Origin: Eubacterium multiforme
GTDB taxonomy: Bacteria > Bacillota > Clostridia > Clostridiales > Clostridiaceae
Assembly: GCF_030813415.1 (NCBI RefSeq)
Contig: NZ_JAUSUF010000003.1
Location: forward strand, 124,001 to 188,000
DNA length: 64,000 bases
Reading direction: 5' to 3'
The notes below the pieces were generated by a model. The model did not search any database and was not told where the DNA came from. It worked only from the letters and a program-made list of their open reading frames with translations. A program made the translations under genes and the position numbers. How positions within the stretch are numbered: position 1 is the first letter of the stretch; each line of letters starts with the position of its first letter. This document shows, in pieces, positions 43,170-53,815 of the stretch.

Positions 43170-43199
43170 AGGATTATACAAAAGAAAGAGGTGGATAAA

Positions 43200-45263
43200 A
43201 TGGAACAACCAAACAAAAAAAGAAATAAGGCTGGAATTATTTATTTTATAATGGCCTTAGCAATAATTATGTCCTTTAACTATGTTAGAGAAACGTCTAT
43301 GAATAAAGAGGTTAGTTATACTCAATTTCAACAAATGGTAAAAGATAAGCAAATATCAAAGGTTATAATAACTAATGATAATTTAATAATAACACCAAAT
43401 GATAAAAATCAATTTAAAGATAAAACTTTATATACTGCAAATATACCAAACAATAATTTACTTAAGGAACTAAATGCAGCAGGAATTGATGTTACAGGAC
43501 AAAATCCTAAACAATCACCAATTCTAGATTTATTATTAGTTTATGGACTACCAATCATTGCAATGTTCTTCATTTGGAGATTATTATTTTCAAAGATGGC
43601 AGGTAAAATGGGCGGTGGAATGATGTCCATGGGTAAAAATAATGCTAAAGTTTATATGGAAGATGAAATTGGAGTAACATTTAAAGATGTTGCAGGCCAA
43701 GAAGAAGCTAAGGAATCCCTTGAAGAGGTTATTGATTTCTTAAATGATCCAAGTAAATACACAGAAATAGGAGCTAAGCTGCCAAAGGGTGTACTTTTAG
43801 TTGGACCTCCAGGAACAGGTAAAACATTAATTGCAAAGGCAGTAGCTGGAGAAGCTAAAGTTCCATTTTTCTCAATTTCAGGATCAAGTTTCGTTGAAAT
43901 GTTTGTTGGTGCTGGTGCAAAGAGAGTTAGAGAATTATTTAAGGATGCTCAAGAGAAAGCACCTTGTATAATATTTATAGATGAAATAGATGCTGTTGGT
44001 AAGAGTAGAGATAATCAACTTCAAAGTAATGATGAAAGAGAACAAACTCTTAACCAATTACTTTCTGAAATGGATGGTTTTGATTCATCAAAAGGTATAG
44101 TAATACTTGGAGCTACAAATAGACCAGAAATTCTTGATAAAGCCTTATTAAGACCAGGTAGATTTGATAGAAGAGTAATAGTAGATAGACCAGATTTCCC
44201 AGGAAGAGAAGCTATTTTAAAAGTTCATGCAAAAGACATTAAACTTGGCTCAGATGTAGATTTTGAAGAGATAGCAAAGAGTACTCCAGGAGCTGTAGGA
44301 GCTGATCTTGCAAACATAATAAATGAAGCAGCACTTAGAGCAGTTAGAGAAGGAAGAAAAGAAGTTATTCAAGATGATTTAAGAGAAGCTGTTGAAGATA
44401 TAATAGCAGGTAAGGAAAAGAAAGATAGAATACTTTCACCTAAAGAAAAGAAAGCAGTTGCATTCCATGAAGTTGGTCATGCTTTAGTTGCAGCACTTTT
44501 AGATGGAGCAGACCCAGTTCATAAAATTACAATAGTACCAAGAACTATGGGTGCATTAGGATATACTATGCAGCTGCCAGAAGAGGAAAAGTATTTAATT
44601 TCTAAAGAAGAATTAATAAATCAGATTACAGTAATGCTTGGTGGAAGATCTGCTGAAGAGGAAGTATTTAATTTAGTTTCAACAGGTGCTTCAAATGATA
44701 TAGAAAGAGCAACACAATCTGCAAGAAGTATGGTTACTATGTATGGTATGACAGATGAATTTGATATGATGGCACTTGAATCAGTTCAAAATAGATATTT
44801 AGATGGAAGAGCTGTTAGAAATTGTAGTGAAGAAACTTCAACTTTAATAGATAAAGAAGTTTTAAAGATTATAAGAGAATGTCATTTAAAGGCAAGAAGA
44901 TTATTAAATGAAAATAGAGATCTTTTAGATGAGATTGCAGGTGTACTTCTTGAAAAAGAAACTATTTTTGGTGATGAATTTATGGATATAGTATATGAGA
45001 AATATCCTGAAATGAAGAAGAAAAAAGAAGAAGAAGATAGAATAAAAGAAGAAGCTAGAAGAGAAGCAAAAATGCTTGCTGAAAGTAGAAAAGAAAATAA
45101 AGTAAACATAAGAACACTTCCAGCTGCAAATAAAGACGTTAATAAAAGTGAAGATGAAGCAGTTGTTACTAAAACTGTTGATACAAAAACTCAAGAAGAA
45201 GAAAATAAAGACGGTAACAGTGATGAGAGTTCTTCAAAGGTTGATGAGTCAAATAACCAGTAA
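43200..45263 (+). CDS. ftsH: ATP-dependent zinc metalloprotease FtsH
   Basis: This membrane AAA+ protease of 687 residues has two helices (about 13-28 and 110-128) around a small outside domain. It has Walker A GPPGTGKT (202-209), Walker [12 protein letters not shown], and an SRH region with [19 protein letters not shown]. The zinc site is His423-Glu-x-x-His427 (HEVGH). The end is an acidic, Lys/Glu-rich disordered tail of about 70 residues. A GTG at 43191 overlaps the ribosome binding site, so the ATG at 43200 is preferred. FtsH degrades misfolded membrane proteins and regulators. Confidence 0.97.
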   Translation: MEQPNKKRNKAGIIYFIMALAIIMSFNYVRETSMNKEVSYTQFQQMVKDKQISKVIITNDNLIITPNDKNQFKDKTLYTANIPNNNLLKELNAAGIDVTGQNPKQSPILDLLLVYGLPIIAMFFIWRLLFSKMAGKMGGGMMSMGKNNAKVYMEDEIGVTFKDVAGQEEAKESLEEVIDFLNDPSKYTEIGAKLPKGVLLVGPPGTGKTLIAKAVAGEAKVPFFSISGSSFVEMFVGAGAKRVRELFKDAQEKAPCIIFIDEIDAVGKSRDNQLQSNDEREQTLNQLLSEMDGFDSSKGIVILGATNRPEILDKALLRPGRFDRRVIVDRPDFPGREAILKVHAKDIKLGSDVDFEEIAKSTPGAVGADLANIINEAALRAVREGRKEVIQDDLREAVEDIIAGKEKKDRILSPKEKKAVAFHEVGHALVAALLDGADPVHKITIVPRTMGALGYTMQLPEEEKYLISKEELINQITVMLGGRSAEEEVFNLVSTGASNDIERATQSARSMVTMYGMTDEFDMMALESVQNRYLDGRAVRNCSEETSTLIDKEVLKIIRECHLKARRLLNENRDLLDEIAGVLLEKETIFGDEFMDIVYEKYPEMKKKKEEEDRIKEEARREAKMLAESRKENKVNIRTLPAANKDVNKSEDEAVVTKTVDTKTQEEENKDGNSDESSSKVDESNNQ

Positions 45264-45289
45264 ATTAAATTAAGAGGAGATGTAGAGAC

Positions 45290-47386
45290 TTGAGTAATAA
45301 CCTAGATTTCCTAATGGAAGAACAACATTTAGATCAAACTCTAAATATAATAAATGAAGAAATATTAAGTTATATAGATAAGAGAAAATATATAACAGAC
45401 TATATAGTTGAATATAGAAAAAAAGTTATAGAAGAATATAGGGATGATGAAGACAAAGTATTAGATTACTTTGACCATGAAGCCTATGTAAAGGAAGAAG
45501 CTTTTAAAAGTATTGATAGGAAACTTAAAGAATGTGCAATTTTAAAAGAGTCACCTTATTTTGGAAAAATAGATTTTCTTGAAGATGATAGTAGTCCAGA
45601 AGAACTTTATATAGGAAGATTTGGATTAACAAAAGAAGGAACATTTGAGCCAGTTATTGTAGACTGGCGTGCTCCTATTGCATCTTTATTTTATAAAGGA
45701 AGTCTTGGTAAATCATCTTATGAATCACCATCTGGTGAAATTAAAACTGATATTTTAGCTAGAAGACAACTTATAGTTAAAAATGGAAAGCTAAAAGGTA
45801 TTTTTGATTCAGCAGTTGATGTAAAAGATGATATACTTCAAATGGTTTTAACAGGTAATTCTTCTGAAAAGCTTAAAGATATTGTAATGACAATTCAAGA
45901 GGAACAGGATGAAATTATAAGAGCTCCAAAAGATAAGGTTGTTGTAGTAAATGGTGTTGCAGGTTCTGGTAAAACAACAATAGCTCTTCATAGAGTATCC
46001 TATTTACTATATAATTTTAGAAAACAGTTTGGAGATAAAGTTCTTATACTTGGACCAAATGATATATTTATAGATTATATTGCAGGAGTATTACCTTCTT
46101 TAGGAGAAGATGGAATAGATAATATGACTTTTGAAGCTTTTGCAAAAAGGGAGATAGATTTAAAAGAAGATATTATTGAGTTTTCCTATTATATTGAAGA
46201 AGCAATGAAAGGGAATGAAAAAGCCCTTAAAGAGTATAAGGAAAAAAGCTCTCGTGAGTTTGTTAAGAAGTTAGATAATGTAATTAAGGATATGGATATT
46301 AATTACTTTAATCCTGAAGCTGTTATGTTTTTTGGAGAAGAAATAGTATCTAAGAAAGAAATAGAAGATTTATTTAATGACTACTATGCTTATATGCCTT
46401 TATTTAGAAGAAGTGAAAAAATTAAGAGAATACTTACTTCAAAAATAAAAGATAAAAGAGATGAACTTGTTTGGAATTTAAACAAGGAAATAGAAAAGAA
46501 ATTAAGTGAATTAAATGAAGATGAAATTATTTTTGAAAAGAATAATTTAGACTTCCAAAGAAGAATTAGAATAAGAGAAATAGTAAGAGAAGTAATTAAT
46601 GCAAGAGAAAGAGTAAATGAATGGATTTCTCATGAAAGTATTTTAAGCCTTTATAAAAAGGCTACTAATACTGAAGTGTTAGGACATATGGATCTTGCTG
46701 GAGTTCTTTATTTAATGATTAAATTAAATGGTAAGCAAACAAAGAAAGAATATAAACATATTGTAATAGATGAAGCCCAAGATTATAGCTATATACAATT
46801 TGTTGTATTAAAGGAGTTAACAGGTTGTAACAGTTTAACAATAGTTGGAGATAGCAACCAAAGACTTATAGATACAAAGGAAACTCCTGCAATGCTTCAT
46901 TTAGAAGAAGTTTTTGGAGATAAGGTAATTAATTTCTCATTAAATAAAAGTTATAGATCAACTCAAGAGATAATGGAATATGCAAGTAAATTCTTAAATG
47001 AAGAAAGAATTATTCCATTAGTTAGAAATGGAGAAAAAGTTCTTTTAGAAGAAACTGAAAATATTGAAGAAACTATAGATACTATAACTTCAATAATAGA
47101 AGATTATGAAGAAGAAGGACTTGAAAGTATAGCTGTTATTACTAAGAAAAAGGAAGATCTTAAAGATATTTCTCACAACTTAAAAGAGAAGGTTAAAATA
47201 CTTACCTTTGATAGAAATGATATACTTTATAAAGGTGGAAAAGTTTTAATTCCAGCATATTTTGCAAAGGGATTAGAATTTGATGGAGTAATAATATTAG
47301 AAGATGAGGAAGAGATTCCAAATCTTGTTAAGTATATTATGGCAACTAGAGCCCTTCATAGGTTATCAGTAATAAAACAAAAATAA
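45290..47386 (+). CDS. HelD-like superfamily 1 helicase
   Basis: This is a 698-residue UvrD/Rep-related ATPase. An N-terminal coiled-coil arm (about 1-70) and an early domain with ARRQLI lead to Walker A VAGSGKTTIALHR. Then come VIDEAQDYSYIQF (motif II), VGDSNQRL (III), NKSYRST (IV) and FAKGLEFDGVII (V), with ATRALHR at the end. The split first half and N-terminal coil are those of HelD, which pulls RNA polymerase off DNA in Bacillus. The start is TTG at 45290 with AGGAG 10 bases upstream. It follows ftsH by 26 bp. Confidence 0.88.
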   Translation: MSNNLDFLMEEQHLDQTLNIINEEILSYIDKRKYITDYIVEYRKKVIEEYRDDEDKVLDYFDHEAYVKEEAFKSIDRKLKECAILKESPYFGKIDFLEDDSSPEELYIGRFGLTKEGTFEPVIVDWRAPIASLFYKGSLGKSSYESPSGEIKTDILARRQLIVKNGKLKGIFDSAVDVKDDILQMVLTGNSSEKLKDIVMTIQEEQDEIIRAPKDKVVVVNGVAGSGKTTIALHRVSYLLYNFRKQFGDKVLILGPNDIFIDYIAGVLPSLGEDGIDNMTFEAFAKREIDLKEDIIEFSYYIEEAMKGNEKALKEYKEKSSREFVKKLDNVIKDMDINYFNPEAVMFFGEEIVSKKEIEDLFNDYYAYMPLFRRSEKIKRILTSKIKDKRDELVWNLNKEIEKKLSELNEDEIIFEKNNLDFQRRIRIREIVREVINARERVNEWISHESILSLYKKATNTEVLGHMDLAGVLYLMIKLNGKQTKKEYKHIVIDEAQDYSYIQFVVLKELTGCNSLTIVGDSNQRLIDTKETPAMLHLEEVFGDKVINFSLNKSYRSTQEIMEYASKFLNEERIIPLVRNGEKVLLEETENIEETIDTITSIIEDYEEEGLESIAVITKKKEDLKDISHNLKEKVKILTFDRNDILYKGGKVLIPAYFAKGLEFDGVIILEDEEEIPNLVKYIMATRALHRLSVIKQK

Positions 47387-47397
47387 AAGTTAAAATA

Positions 47398-47449
47398 AAA
47401 AGGACTAACTAAAGTAATTTAAAGTTTACTTTAAGTTAGTCTTTTTTTA
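47398..47449. terminator. Terminator between the HelD-like gene and the convergent ATPase gene
   Basis: AGGACTAACT with an AAAGTAA extension pairs with TTACTTT and AAGTTAGTCT, followed by TTTTTT. The A-run on the left allows function in the reverse direction. Confidence 0.75.
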
Positions 47450-47463
47450 TATGTGATTTAAGT

Positions 47464-48555
47464 TTAATTTTTAAATTGTTCAAAATCTAAAATTATTTCA
47501 TCATAAACTTTATTAACAACATTAAAGTCCATATTATCTACATAATATTTTTCAAGTTTGTCATGAAGTAGTTTAGCTTGTGTAATTAATGAAAGTCCTT
47601 TATTTAATAAAATATCAAATTCACATCGATTAAAATCCAATTCATCTTTATAATCATTTAGCCTTTTATTATAGCAAAGGGAAGACATATCAAATAAAGT
47701 TCCATTAAAGTTAAGCTTTGAAATTTCATTTTCAGTAAATACTCCTAAATCAGCCTCTGGAATAATTATGTGCTCAATTTCATTTGGAAGTAATGGATGA
47801 TGATAATATTCAACATATAAACCTGACCTTGTAGCAGATTTTCCAATAGATTTTAATATTTCACTTTTATAAAGACCAGGTTCTCCTTTAAGGACAAATA
47901 AGTTTTTAGTAAAAGTAGATAAGTCTTTACCAAAAGAAACTATTCCATTTGGTGTGAAGGCTGTTGCAAAAAGATGTCTTTCCTTTCCAAGAATGGTAGA
48001 TGAAGATTCCTTTTGAAGAACTATCCCTTTAAAAGTACTTTCAAATTTAGAAAGTAAATTTTTATTTATGCAGTTTCTATTAATATTAATCCAATCTAAA
48101 TATACTTTACTTGCACAATTAAAAAATGTATAGGCTCTATTAAAGCAAGTACTTATTTCATTGCTTATTTCTATTATTTCTTTTTTATGAGGAACTAGAT
48201 TTTTATGATTAAGAGCTGTTGCTAAGTCTATTATTTTGTCAACTGCTCCAGGAGTTAGAGGATCTGTCATATGGGGAGATGTACCATCTAATATTGCAAC
48301 ATTTAAATCTTTAATTAAGATTCCATCAAGGGATTGATCGTCAGAAGAGCAATGATATTCCTCTACTGTATAAGAGTTAGTTGAAAAATAAAAAGATAAC
48401 TTTTTCATTAAAGAGGACTTGCCAGTTCCAGGACCACCCTTTAAGCAAATTACTCTATTTGCATCTTCTTGAGAAATAATATATTTAAAAAGAGAGTAAA
48501 AACCTTCTGAAGTATTATTACCAAGGAACATATGTCGATTTTTTATCTTATTCAT
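47464..48555 (-). CDS. PRK06851-type protein with two P-loop-like domains
   Basis: The 363-residue protein has an N-terminal P-loop domain with Walker A CLKGGPGTGKSSLMKKL. About 190 residues later a second, similar segment FVLKGEPGLYKSEILKSIG keeps the loop shape with a changed GK(S/T). The halves look duplicated, and each is followed by a Tyr/His-rich strand (EEYHCSS against VEYYHHP). I recognise it as the PRK06851 group seen in spore-forming Firmicutes, function unknown. A longer frame opens at 48576, but AGAAGGTG sets the ATG at 48555. Confidence 0.8.
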   Translation of the reverse strand: MNKIKNRHMFLGNNTSEGFYSLFKYIISQEDANRVICLKGGPGTGKSSLMKKLSFYFSTNSYTVEEYHCSSDDQSLDGILIKDLNVAILDGTSPHMTDPLTPGAVDKIIDLATALNHKNLVPHKKEIIEISNEISTCFNRAYTFFNCASKVYLDWININRNCINKNLLSKFESTFKGIVLQKESSSTILGKERHLFATAFTPNGIVSFGKDLSTFTKNLFVLKGEPGLYKSEILKSIGKSATRSGLYVEYYHHPLLPNEIEHIIIPEADLGVFTENEISKLNFNGTLFDMSSLCYNKRLNDYKDELDFNRCEFDILLNKGLSLITQAKLLHDKLEKYYVDNMDFNVVNKVYDEIILDFEQFKN

Positions 48556-49015
48556 AATACACCTTCTTTTAAGCAATTTAATATTAAAAACAATACATTA
48601 TATATAATATTAAATATTTTTGTTACTAAAATTCCTAATATAAATTATGAATATATCTATAAAAATTGTATAAATATTTATAGTTTTAATGAAATAGTAT
48701 TAAAAATAAATTATATTAATGTATATAATAAATATACATTAATATATATTTTACTTATTAAAGGAAAGTAAATATATAAGGGGATAAATGAAAGGAAAGT
48801 CGTTCAAATAATATTAAATAAAGTATATTTATTTAATATAAATAGAATATAAAAATAAATATGCATTTTTTGGAATAAAAATCCTTTGTAGTTATTTAAA
48901 AGTAGATATATAATAACTTAAAACAAAATAAAAGTTAACTTAATGTATTAAAGAAATCTAATATTTAAGTTAGCCATTATTTATGAATTTCATTTAACTT
49001 AAGGAGGAATAAAAA
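48556..49015. other. AT-rich intergenic region before argF
   Basis: These 460 bp are nearly all A and T and show no credible gene. The right part holds a promoter (TTGTAG 48886-48891, 17 bp, TATAAT 48909-48914). A small inverted repeat GTTAACTTAA (48934-48943) with TTAAGTTAGC (48965-48974) follows in the leader. No arginine-regulator box could be assigned with confidence. Confidence 0.5.
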
Positions 49016-50011
49016 ATGGCAGTTAATTTAAAAGGAAGAAGTTTTTTAACATTAAAGGATTTTACACCAGAAGAAATTAGATATCTTTTAGACCTTTCTC
49101 ATGACTTAAAGGCAAAAAAGAGAGCTGGAATCTTAGGTGATACTTTAAAAGGAAAAAATGTTGTATTATTATTTGAAAAAACATCAACTAGAACAAGATG
49201 TGCATTTGAATGTGGAGCAGCTGAAGAAGGAGCTCACGTAACATTTTTAACTAACTCACAAATGGGTAAAAAGGAATCAATAGAAGATACTGCAAAGGTA
49301 CTTGGAAGAATGTACGATGGTATCGAATTTAGAGGATTTGCTCAATCAACAGTTGAAGAACTTGCAAAATATGCAGGAGTACCAGTTTGGAATGGATTAA
49401 CAGATGCAGACCATCCAACTCAAATATTAGCAGACCTTCTTACAATAGAAGAACATACTCACAAAAAACTTAATGAAGTAAAATTAGTATTTACTGGTGA
49501 TATAAGAAATAATATGAGCTATGCATTAATGTATGGTGCAGCTAAAATGGGAATGCATTTCGTAGCACTTGGACCTAAGAGCTTAGATCCAGATGAAAAG
49601 ATAGTAAAAGAAATGCAAGAATACTCAAAACAAACAGGAGCTACAATTGAAATAACAGATAACGTTGATGAAGCAGTTAAAGATGCAGATGTTATCTACA
49701 CTGATATTTGGGTATCAATGGGAGAAGATGAAAGTCTATATCCAGAAAGAGTTAAATTATTAAGCCCATATAAAGTAACAAGAGAAATGATGAATAAGAC
49801 AGGAAAGAAAGATACATTATTCATGCATTGTCTTCCATCATTCCATGATATGACTACTAATGTTGCAAAAGACCTTAAGGACAGACTTGGTCTTGATATA
49901 ACAGAAGTTGAAGATGAAGTATTTAGAAGTAAAAATTCAGTAGTTTTCGATGAAGCTGAAAATAGAATGCATACTATTAAAGCCGTAATGGTTGCAACTG
50001 CAGGAAAATAA
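49016..50011 (+). CDS. argF: Ornithine carbamoyltransferase
   Basis: The enzyme joins carbamoyl phosphate and ornithine, or works in reverse in the arginine deiminase route. It has 331 residues with carbamoyl-phosphate loop EKTSTRTR (Ser57-Arg61), DHPTQILAD and the ornithine/active-site cysteine motif HCLPSFHD. The HCLPxFHD form and the length are those of catabolic ArcB-type enzymes; anabolic ArgF of Bacillus reads differently. It stands alone here, without arcA, arcC or arg genes, so its direction in the cell cannot be settled. AAGGAGGA precedes the ATG. Confidence 0.93.
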   Translation: MAVNLKGRSFLTLKDFTPEEIRYLLDLSHDLKAKKRAGILGDTLKGKNVVLLFEKTSTRTRCAFECGAAEEGAHVTFLTNSQMGKKESIEDTAKVLGRMYDGIEFRGFAQSTVEELAKYAGVPVWNGLTDADHPTQILADLLTIEEHTHKKLNEVKLVFTGDIRNNMSYALMYGAAKMGMHFVALGPKSLDPDEKIVKEMQEYSKQTGATIEITDNVDEAVKDADVIYTDIWVSMGEDESLYPERVKLLSPYKVTREMMNKTGKKDTLFMHCLPSFHDMTTNVAKDLKDRLGLDITEVEDEVFRSKNSVVFDEAENRMHTIKAVMVATAGK

Positions 50012-50037
50012 TTAGAATATAATAAAAATATATAAAT

Positions 50038-50083
50038 AAAAAAGCAAAATAATAAATTTCTTTATTATTTTGCTTTTTTTATA
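50038..50083. terminator. Bidirectional terminator after argF
   Basis: AAAAAGCAAAATAATAAA pairs with TTTATTATTTTGCTTTTT, with T-runs usable on both strands. The convergent CDF gene ends 8 bp further on. Confidence 0.85.
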
Positions 50084-50090
50084 ATATAAA

Positions 50091-51275
50091 TTAAACCTCG
50101 CTATAATCATGGTCTATGGTGATTATACAGTTGTACTGAGGATGAAGTTCTTTTATAGCCTCAATTATCTCACCTTTAAGTTTTTCCTCACTAGAAATTT
50201 TACTTAAATATTTTGAATTAACAACAACATCGAATATAAGATTTTTTTCATTACCTTCTCCAACTATTCTAAAATCATGTATTGATTTTATTAGTGGATT
50301 ATATTTAATAATTCTTGATACTTCTTTATATGCTGTATTAATTTCATCATCCGATAAACAAATAGGGTCCATATGAATAACTAAATAAATATTTAGTTTT
50401 TTTGAAATATCTCTTTCAGCCTTATCTATAATATTATGAATTTCCATAATATCAATATCAGAAGGAATTTCAGCATGGGCTGAAGCCATACACCTTCCAG
50501 GTCCATAATTATGAACTATAAGGTCATGAACACCTATAATATGATCATAGGATAACATCATATCTTCTATACTTTTAACAAGTTCAGGGTCTGGTGCTTC
50601 ACCAAGTAATGGATTAATAGTTTCTTTAACAAGTGTAAAACCAGAATAAACTATTATGAAAGCAACAATTATACCAATATATCCATCTATAGGAACACTA
50701 ATAAATTTAGCGGCTAAAATAGATATTGCAACACAGCTTGAGCTAAACACATCTCCTAATGCGTCAACAGAAGAAGCTTTTAATGCACCTGAATCTATTT
50801 TTTTACCAATAAATCTATTAAATATTGCAAGCCATAATTTAAGAAATATTGAAACAATAAGTAAAATGAAAGGAATCCATTCAAAATGTATTACTTCAGG
50901 ATGCAATATTTTTTCAAAGGATGATTTTACAAATTGAAGCCCTACAAGCATTACCATAAAGGCAACAACAAGAGCCGATAGATATTCCATTCTACCATGA
51001 CCAAATGGATGTTTTTCATCTGCTGGCATATTAGCCATTTTAAATCCTGCAATTGTAATTACTGATGAACCAGCATCAGAAAGGTTATTAAAGGCATCGG
51101 CAGTAACTGCAATACTAGAAACTAGCATTCCAACAGAAAATTTTATAATAAATAAAATAACATTAACAATTATTCCAATTACCCCACCTAAAAATCCATA
51201 ATTGTTACGTACATTTCTATCTTTTGTATCCTCACTATTTTTTATGAAGGTTTTTACTAAAAAATTTGAAAACAT
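50091..51275 (-). CDS. Cation diffusion facilitator transporter, manganese-type ligands
   Basis: This is a 394-residue CDF exporter with six helices and a C-terminal cytoplasmic domain (about 230-310), then an extra alpha/beta extension. The transport site in helix 2 is Asn63-x3-Asp67 (AFNNLSDAG) and in helix 5 Asp171-x3-Asp175 (VDALGDV). Zinc members have His at one of these places. The Asn-Asp/Asp-Asp set is that of manganese exporters such as pneumococcal MntE (remembered knowledge), so manganese or iron export is likely. GGAGGGG precedes the ATG. Confidence 0.88.
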   Translation of the reverse strand: MFSNFLVKTFIKNSEDTKDRNVRNNYGFLGGVIGIIVNVILFIIKFSVGMLVSSIAVTADAFNNLSDAGSSVITIAGFKMANMPADEKHPFGHGRMEYLSALVVAFMVMLVGLQFVKSSFEKILHPEVIHFEWIPFILLIVSIFLKLWLAIFNRFIGKKIDSGALKASSVDALGDVFSSSCVAISILAAKFISVPIDGYIGIIVAFIIVYSGFTLVKETINPLLGEAPDPELVKSIEDMMLSYDHIIGVHDLIVHNYGPGRCMASAHAEIPSDIDIMEIHNIIDKAERDISKKLNIYLVIHMDPICLSDDEINTAYKEVSRIIKYNPLIKSIHDFRIVGEGNEKNLIFDVVVNSKYLSKISSEEKLKGEIIEAIKELHPQYNCIITIDHDYSEV

Positions 51276-51516
51276 TGAAATTTCCCCTCCGATTTGAATA
51301 ATATATATTATTCTATCTTACTGATAAGTATTAAGCAAATCTATTTAATTAAAACATAAATTAAAAATAAAAAATTTTATAAAGCTACTTTTATTATATT
51401 ATATAACTAGAGTTTGAATAAAATATTAAATGAGTTCATTAATATATCATATGTAATTTTAAATATGGTAGAATGGAGTTAATAGAAAATTAAACAATTG
51501 CTAAGGAGGAAGAAAG

Positions 51517-52815
51517 ATGGAAAAGAAATTAGCAACAGAATTAATAGACTTTTTATATAATAGTCCAACAGCATATCATGCTGCTTCATCAGTAAAGGAT
51601 ATGTTAGATAAGGATGGATTTACAGAACTTTTTGAAAAGGATTCATGGAAATTAGAAAAGGGTAAAAAATATTATTTAGTAAAAAATGATTCAGCTGTAA
51701 TAGCTTTTAAAGTTGGTAATGGAGAACTTGAAAAGGATGGATTTAGACTTATAGGATCTCATACAGATGCACCTGGATTTAAAATAAAGCCAAATGCAGA
51801 AATGAAAACAGAAGATCATTATGTAAGATTAAATACAGAAGTTTATGGTGGACCAATACTTTATACATGGTTTGATAGACCACTTGGAATAGCTGGTAGA
51901 GTTATATTAAAGGGAAAATCACCATTAAAACCAGAAGTTAGACTAGTTAATGTAAATAAACCAATTTTAATAATACCAAGTTTAGCTATACATATGAACA
52001 GAACAGTTAATGAAGGATATGCTTTTAATAAACAAAAGGATACACTACCATTAGTAGGTTTTGTTAATGAAAAGTTAGAAGAAGAAGGATATTTAATAAG
52101 TCTTTTAACTAAGGAATTAGGAGTTAATAAAGAAGATATATTAGATTTTGATTTATTCTTATATGAATATGAAAAAGGATGCGTAATGGGAATAAATGAA
52201 GAATTTATTTCAGCTGGAAAATTAGATGACCAATGGATGGTTTTTGCAGGAGTTAAGGCATTAATGAATAGTACAGACATAGATTCAACTAAGGTTATGA
52301 TTTGTATTGATAATGAGGAAATTGGAAGCTTAACTGCTCAAGGTGCACAATCAAACTTTATAAGAAGAACATTAGAAAGAATTTCAATAGCACTTTCAAA
52401 GAATACAGAAGAATTCTTTAGAGCACTTTCAAATTCATTAATGATTTCAGCAGATTTAGCTCATGCTGTACATCCAAATTTACCAGATAAACATGATCCA
52501 AGTAATAGACCAGTACTTGGAAATGGACCAGTTCTTAAAATTGCAGCATCAGGAAGTTATTCAACAGAAGGTGTAGCAGCTGGAGTATTTGAAACAGTAT
52601 GTAAAGAAGCAAATGTACCTATGCAAAAATTTGTTAATAGATCAGATGTAAGAGGTGGAACTACAATAGGACCAATGTCAGCAGCAGACCTTTGTATTCC
52701 AGTTGTAGATATGGGAGCTCCAATTATAGGAATGCACTCAGTAAGAGAACTTGCAACAGTTAAGGATAATTTCTATACAATAGAAGCATTTACTAAATTC
52801 TTTAGCTTAAATTAA
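51517..52815 (+). CDS. M18 family aminopeptidase
   Basis: This zinc aminopeptidase of family M18 (aspartyl aminopeptidase/Lap4 type, ApeB-like) has 432 residues. Metal and catalytic residues appear in SHTDAPGFKIKP, SAGKLDDQWM, CIDNEEIGS (Glu-Glu and Asp ligands) and the C-terminal VDMGAPIIGMHSVRE. It cleaves N-terminal residues from cytoplasmic peptides and forms large multimers. An extended -10 (TGGTAGAAT, 51466-51474) lies before it. AAGGAGGA precedes the ATG. Confidence 0.93.
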   Translation: MEKKLATELIDFLYNSPTAYHAASSVKDMLDKDGFTELFEKDSWKLEKGKKYYLVKNDSAVIAFKVGNGELEKDGFRLIGSHTDAPGFKIKPNAEMKTEDHYVRLNTEVYGGPILYTWFDRPLGIAGRVILKGKSPLKPEVRLVNVNKPILIIPSLAIHMNRTVNEGYAFNKQKDTLPLVGFVNEKLEEEGYLISLLTKELGVNKEDILDFDLFLYEYEKGCVMGINEEFISAGKLDDQWMVFAGVKALMNSTDIDSTKVMICIDNEEIGSLTAQGAQSNFIRRTLERISIALSKNTEEFFRALSNSLMISADLAHAVHPNLPDKHDPSNRPVLGNGPVLKIAASGSYSTEGVAAGVFETVCKEANVPMQKFVNRSDVRGGTTIGPMSAADLCIPVVDMGAPIIGMHSVRELATVKDNFYTIEAFTKFFSLN

Positions 52816-52823
52816 TATTTAAA

Positions 52824-52862
52824 GGTTATGTTTTTTTACCTGTTGATTTTTTAAACATAGCC
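52824..52862. repeat. Collapsed copy of the MITE-like element
   Basis: GGTTATGTTT (52824-52833) continues through TTTTACCTGTTGATTTTTTA and ends in AAACATAGCC (52853-52862). It thus has one full terminal repeat and only the tip of the other. Confidence 0.5.
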
Positions 52863-52866
52863 ATAT

Positions 52867-52908
52867 AAAAAGGGGTTACTGCAATTATTTTGTAGTAACC
52901 TTTTTATT
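52867..52908 (+). terminator. Terminator after the M18 aminopeptidase gene
   Basis: AAAAAGGGGTTACT pairs with AGTAACCTTTTT (with one G-U), with a T-run at the end. The 210 bp up to the PepSY gene show no gene. Confidence 0.75.
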
Positions 52909-53119
52909 AATTATAGATATCTAAAGAGAAAGAAATTAAAAATGTTCTAAGGAAATTTATACTTTAAGATCTTTCAAAAGACAATAACAAAGTATAGTTA
53001 AAAGATTAAAAAATTCTTAGATTAGAAAATTCTCATTTTTATTAAAGAGTATTTTAATTTTCCATTGTTATTATTAAATCATAAATTAAATAAATGATTT
53101 TTTTAGGAGGAATTTTATA

Positions 53120-53623
53120 ATGGATAAAAACAATAATATAAATGAGAACAACAAGGATACAGAAATTATAGAAGTAAAGGACATGAAAGCAGAGACAAAT
53201 AATGAAAATAAAGAAGTAAAAAATAAAAAGAATAAATTTAGTAAGAGAAAAATAATAGGACTTTCTATTTTAGCTGTGGTAATTGGTGGAGCAATTGCAG
53301 CAGGAGCTGCAGTTTATGATCACATGGAAGATAGAGGCAATAACCCTATAGAGCAAGCAAAGGAAAAAGTTGAAATGAAATTTGCAGAAAAACCAAATTA
53401 TTCATTAGATCAGGCAAAGGAAATTGCATTAAAAAAGGTTAATGGAACTGTAGTGAAAAGTAAAGAAGATGTAGAAGATGGAATTGTAGAATATGAATTT
53501 AAAATAAAGGACAAAGAAAATTTATTACAAGAGATTACTGTTGATGGAAAAACAGGTGCTATAGTAGATATAGATAATCCTTTAAATGATCACAAAAAAG
53601 ATGATGACCATCATAATGATTAG
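53120..53623 (+). CDS. Membrane-anchored PepSY domain protein with His/Asp-rich tail
   Basis: The 167-residue protein has an Asn/Lys/Glu-rich cytoplasmic N-terminus (1-43), one helix (45-65) and an outside PepSY domain (about 94-152: YSLDQAKEIALKKVNG, VEYEFKIKD, TVDGKTGAIVD). It ends in the metal-binding-looking HKKDDDHHND. PepSY domains often modulate proteases or sense envelope conditions. It lies before a two-component pair and may be its target or accessory protein, though a terminator separates them. AGGAGGA precedes the ATG. Confidence 0.82.
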   Translation: MDKNNNINENNKDTEIIEVKDMKAETNNENKEVKNKKNKFSKRKIIGLSILAVVIGGAIAAGAAVYDHMEDRGNNPIEQAKEKVEMKFAEKPNYSLDQAKEIALKKVNGTVVKSKEDVEDGIVEYEFKIKDKENLLQEITVDGKTGAIVDIDNPLNDHKKDDDHHND

Positions 53624-53660
53624 TAAATAAGAGAGTGGAAAAGTTCCCTCTCTTATTTTG
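53624..53660 (+). terminator. Terminator after the PepSY gene
   Basis: AAATAAGAGAG with GGAA pairs with TTCC and CTCTCTTATTT. Confidence 0.78.
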
Positions 53661-53815
53661 CAATTTAGATTATTGAATTTTTTATTAATAAGGATGTTTA
53701 AAATCATATATAGTATTAAAATTATAATTAGAGATATTACTTTAAAGCATAGTTAATATAAAAAATTATATTATGAGTATATATTGATTAAACAATAATT
53801 GGAGGGGACGTAATT

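Noticed and set aside
48532-48771. Open frame of 79 codons on the plus strand before argF
   Set aside because: It overlaps the start of the minus-strand P-loop gene, has no ribosome binding site, and its product is low-complexity Ile/Tyr/Asn typical of random AT-rich DNA.
49016-50011. Assigning the carbamoyltransferase to an arginine deiminase operon
   Set aside because: No arcA, arcC or arcD gene is in the window. Only the HCLPSFHD motif leans towards the catabolic type.
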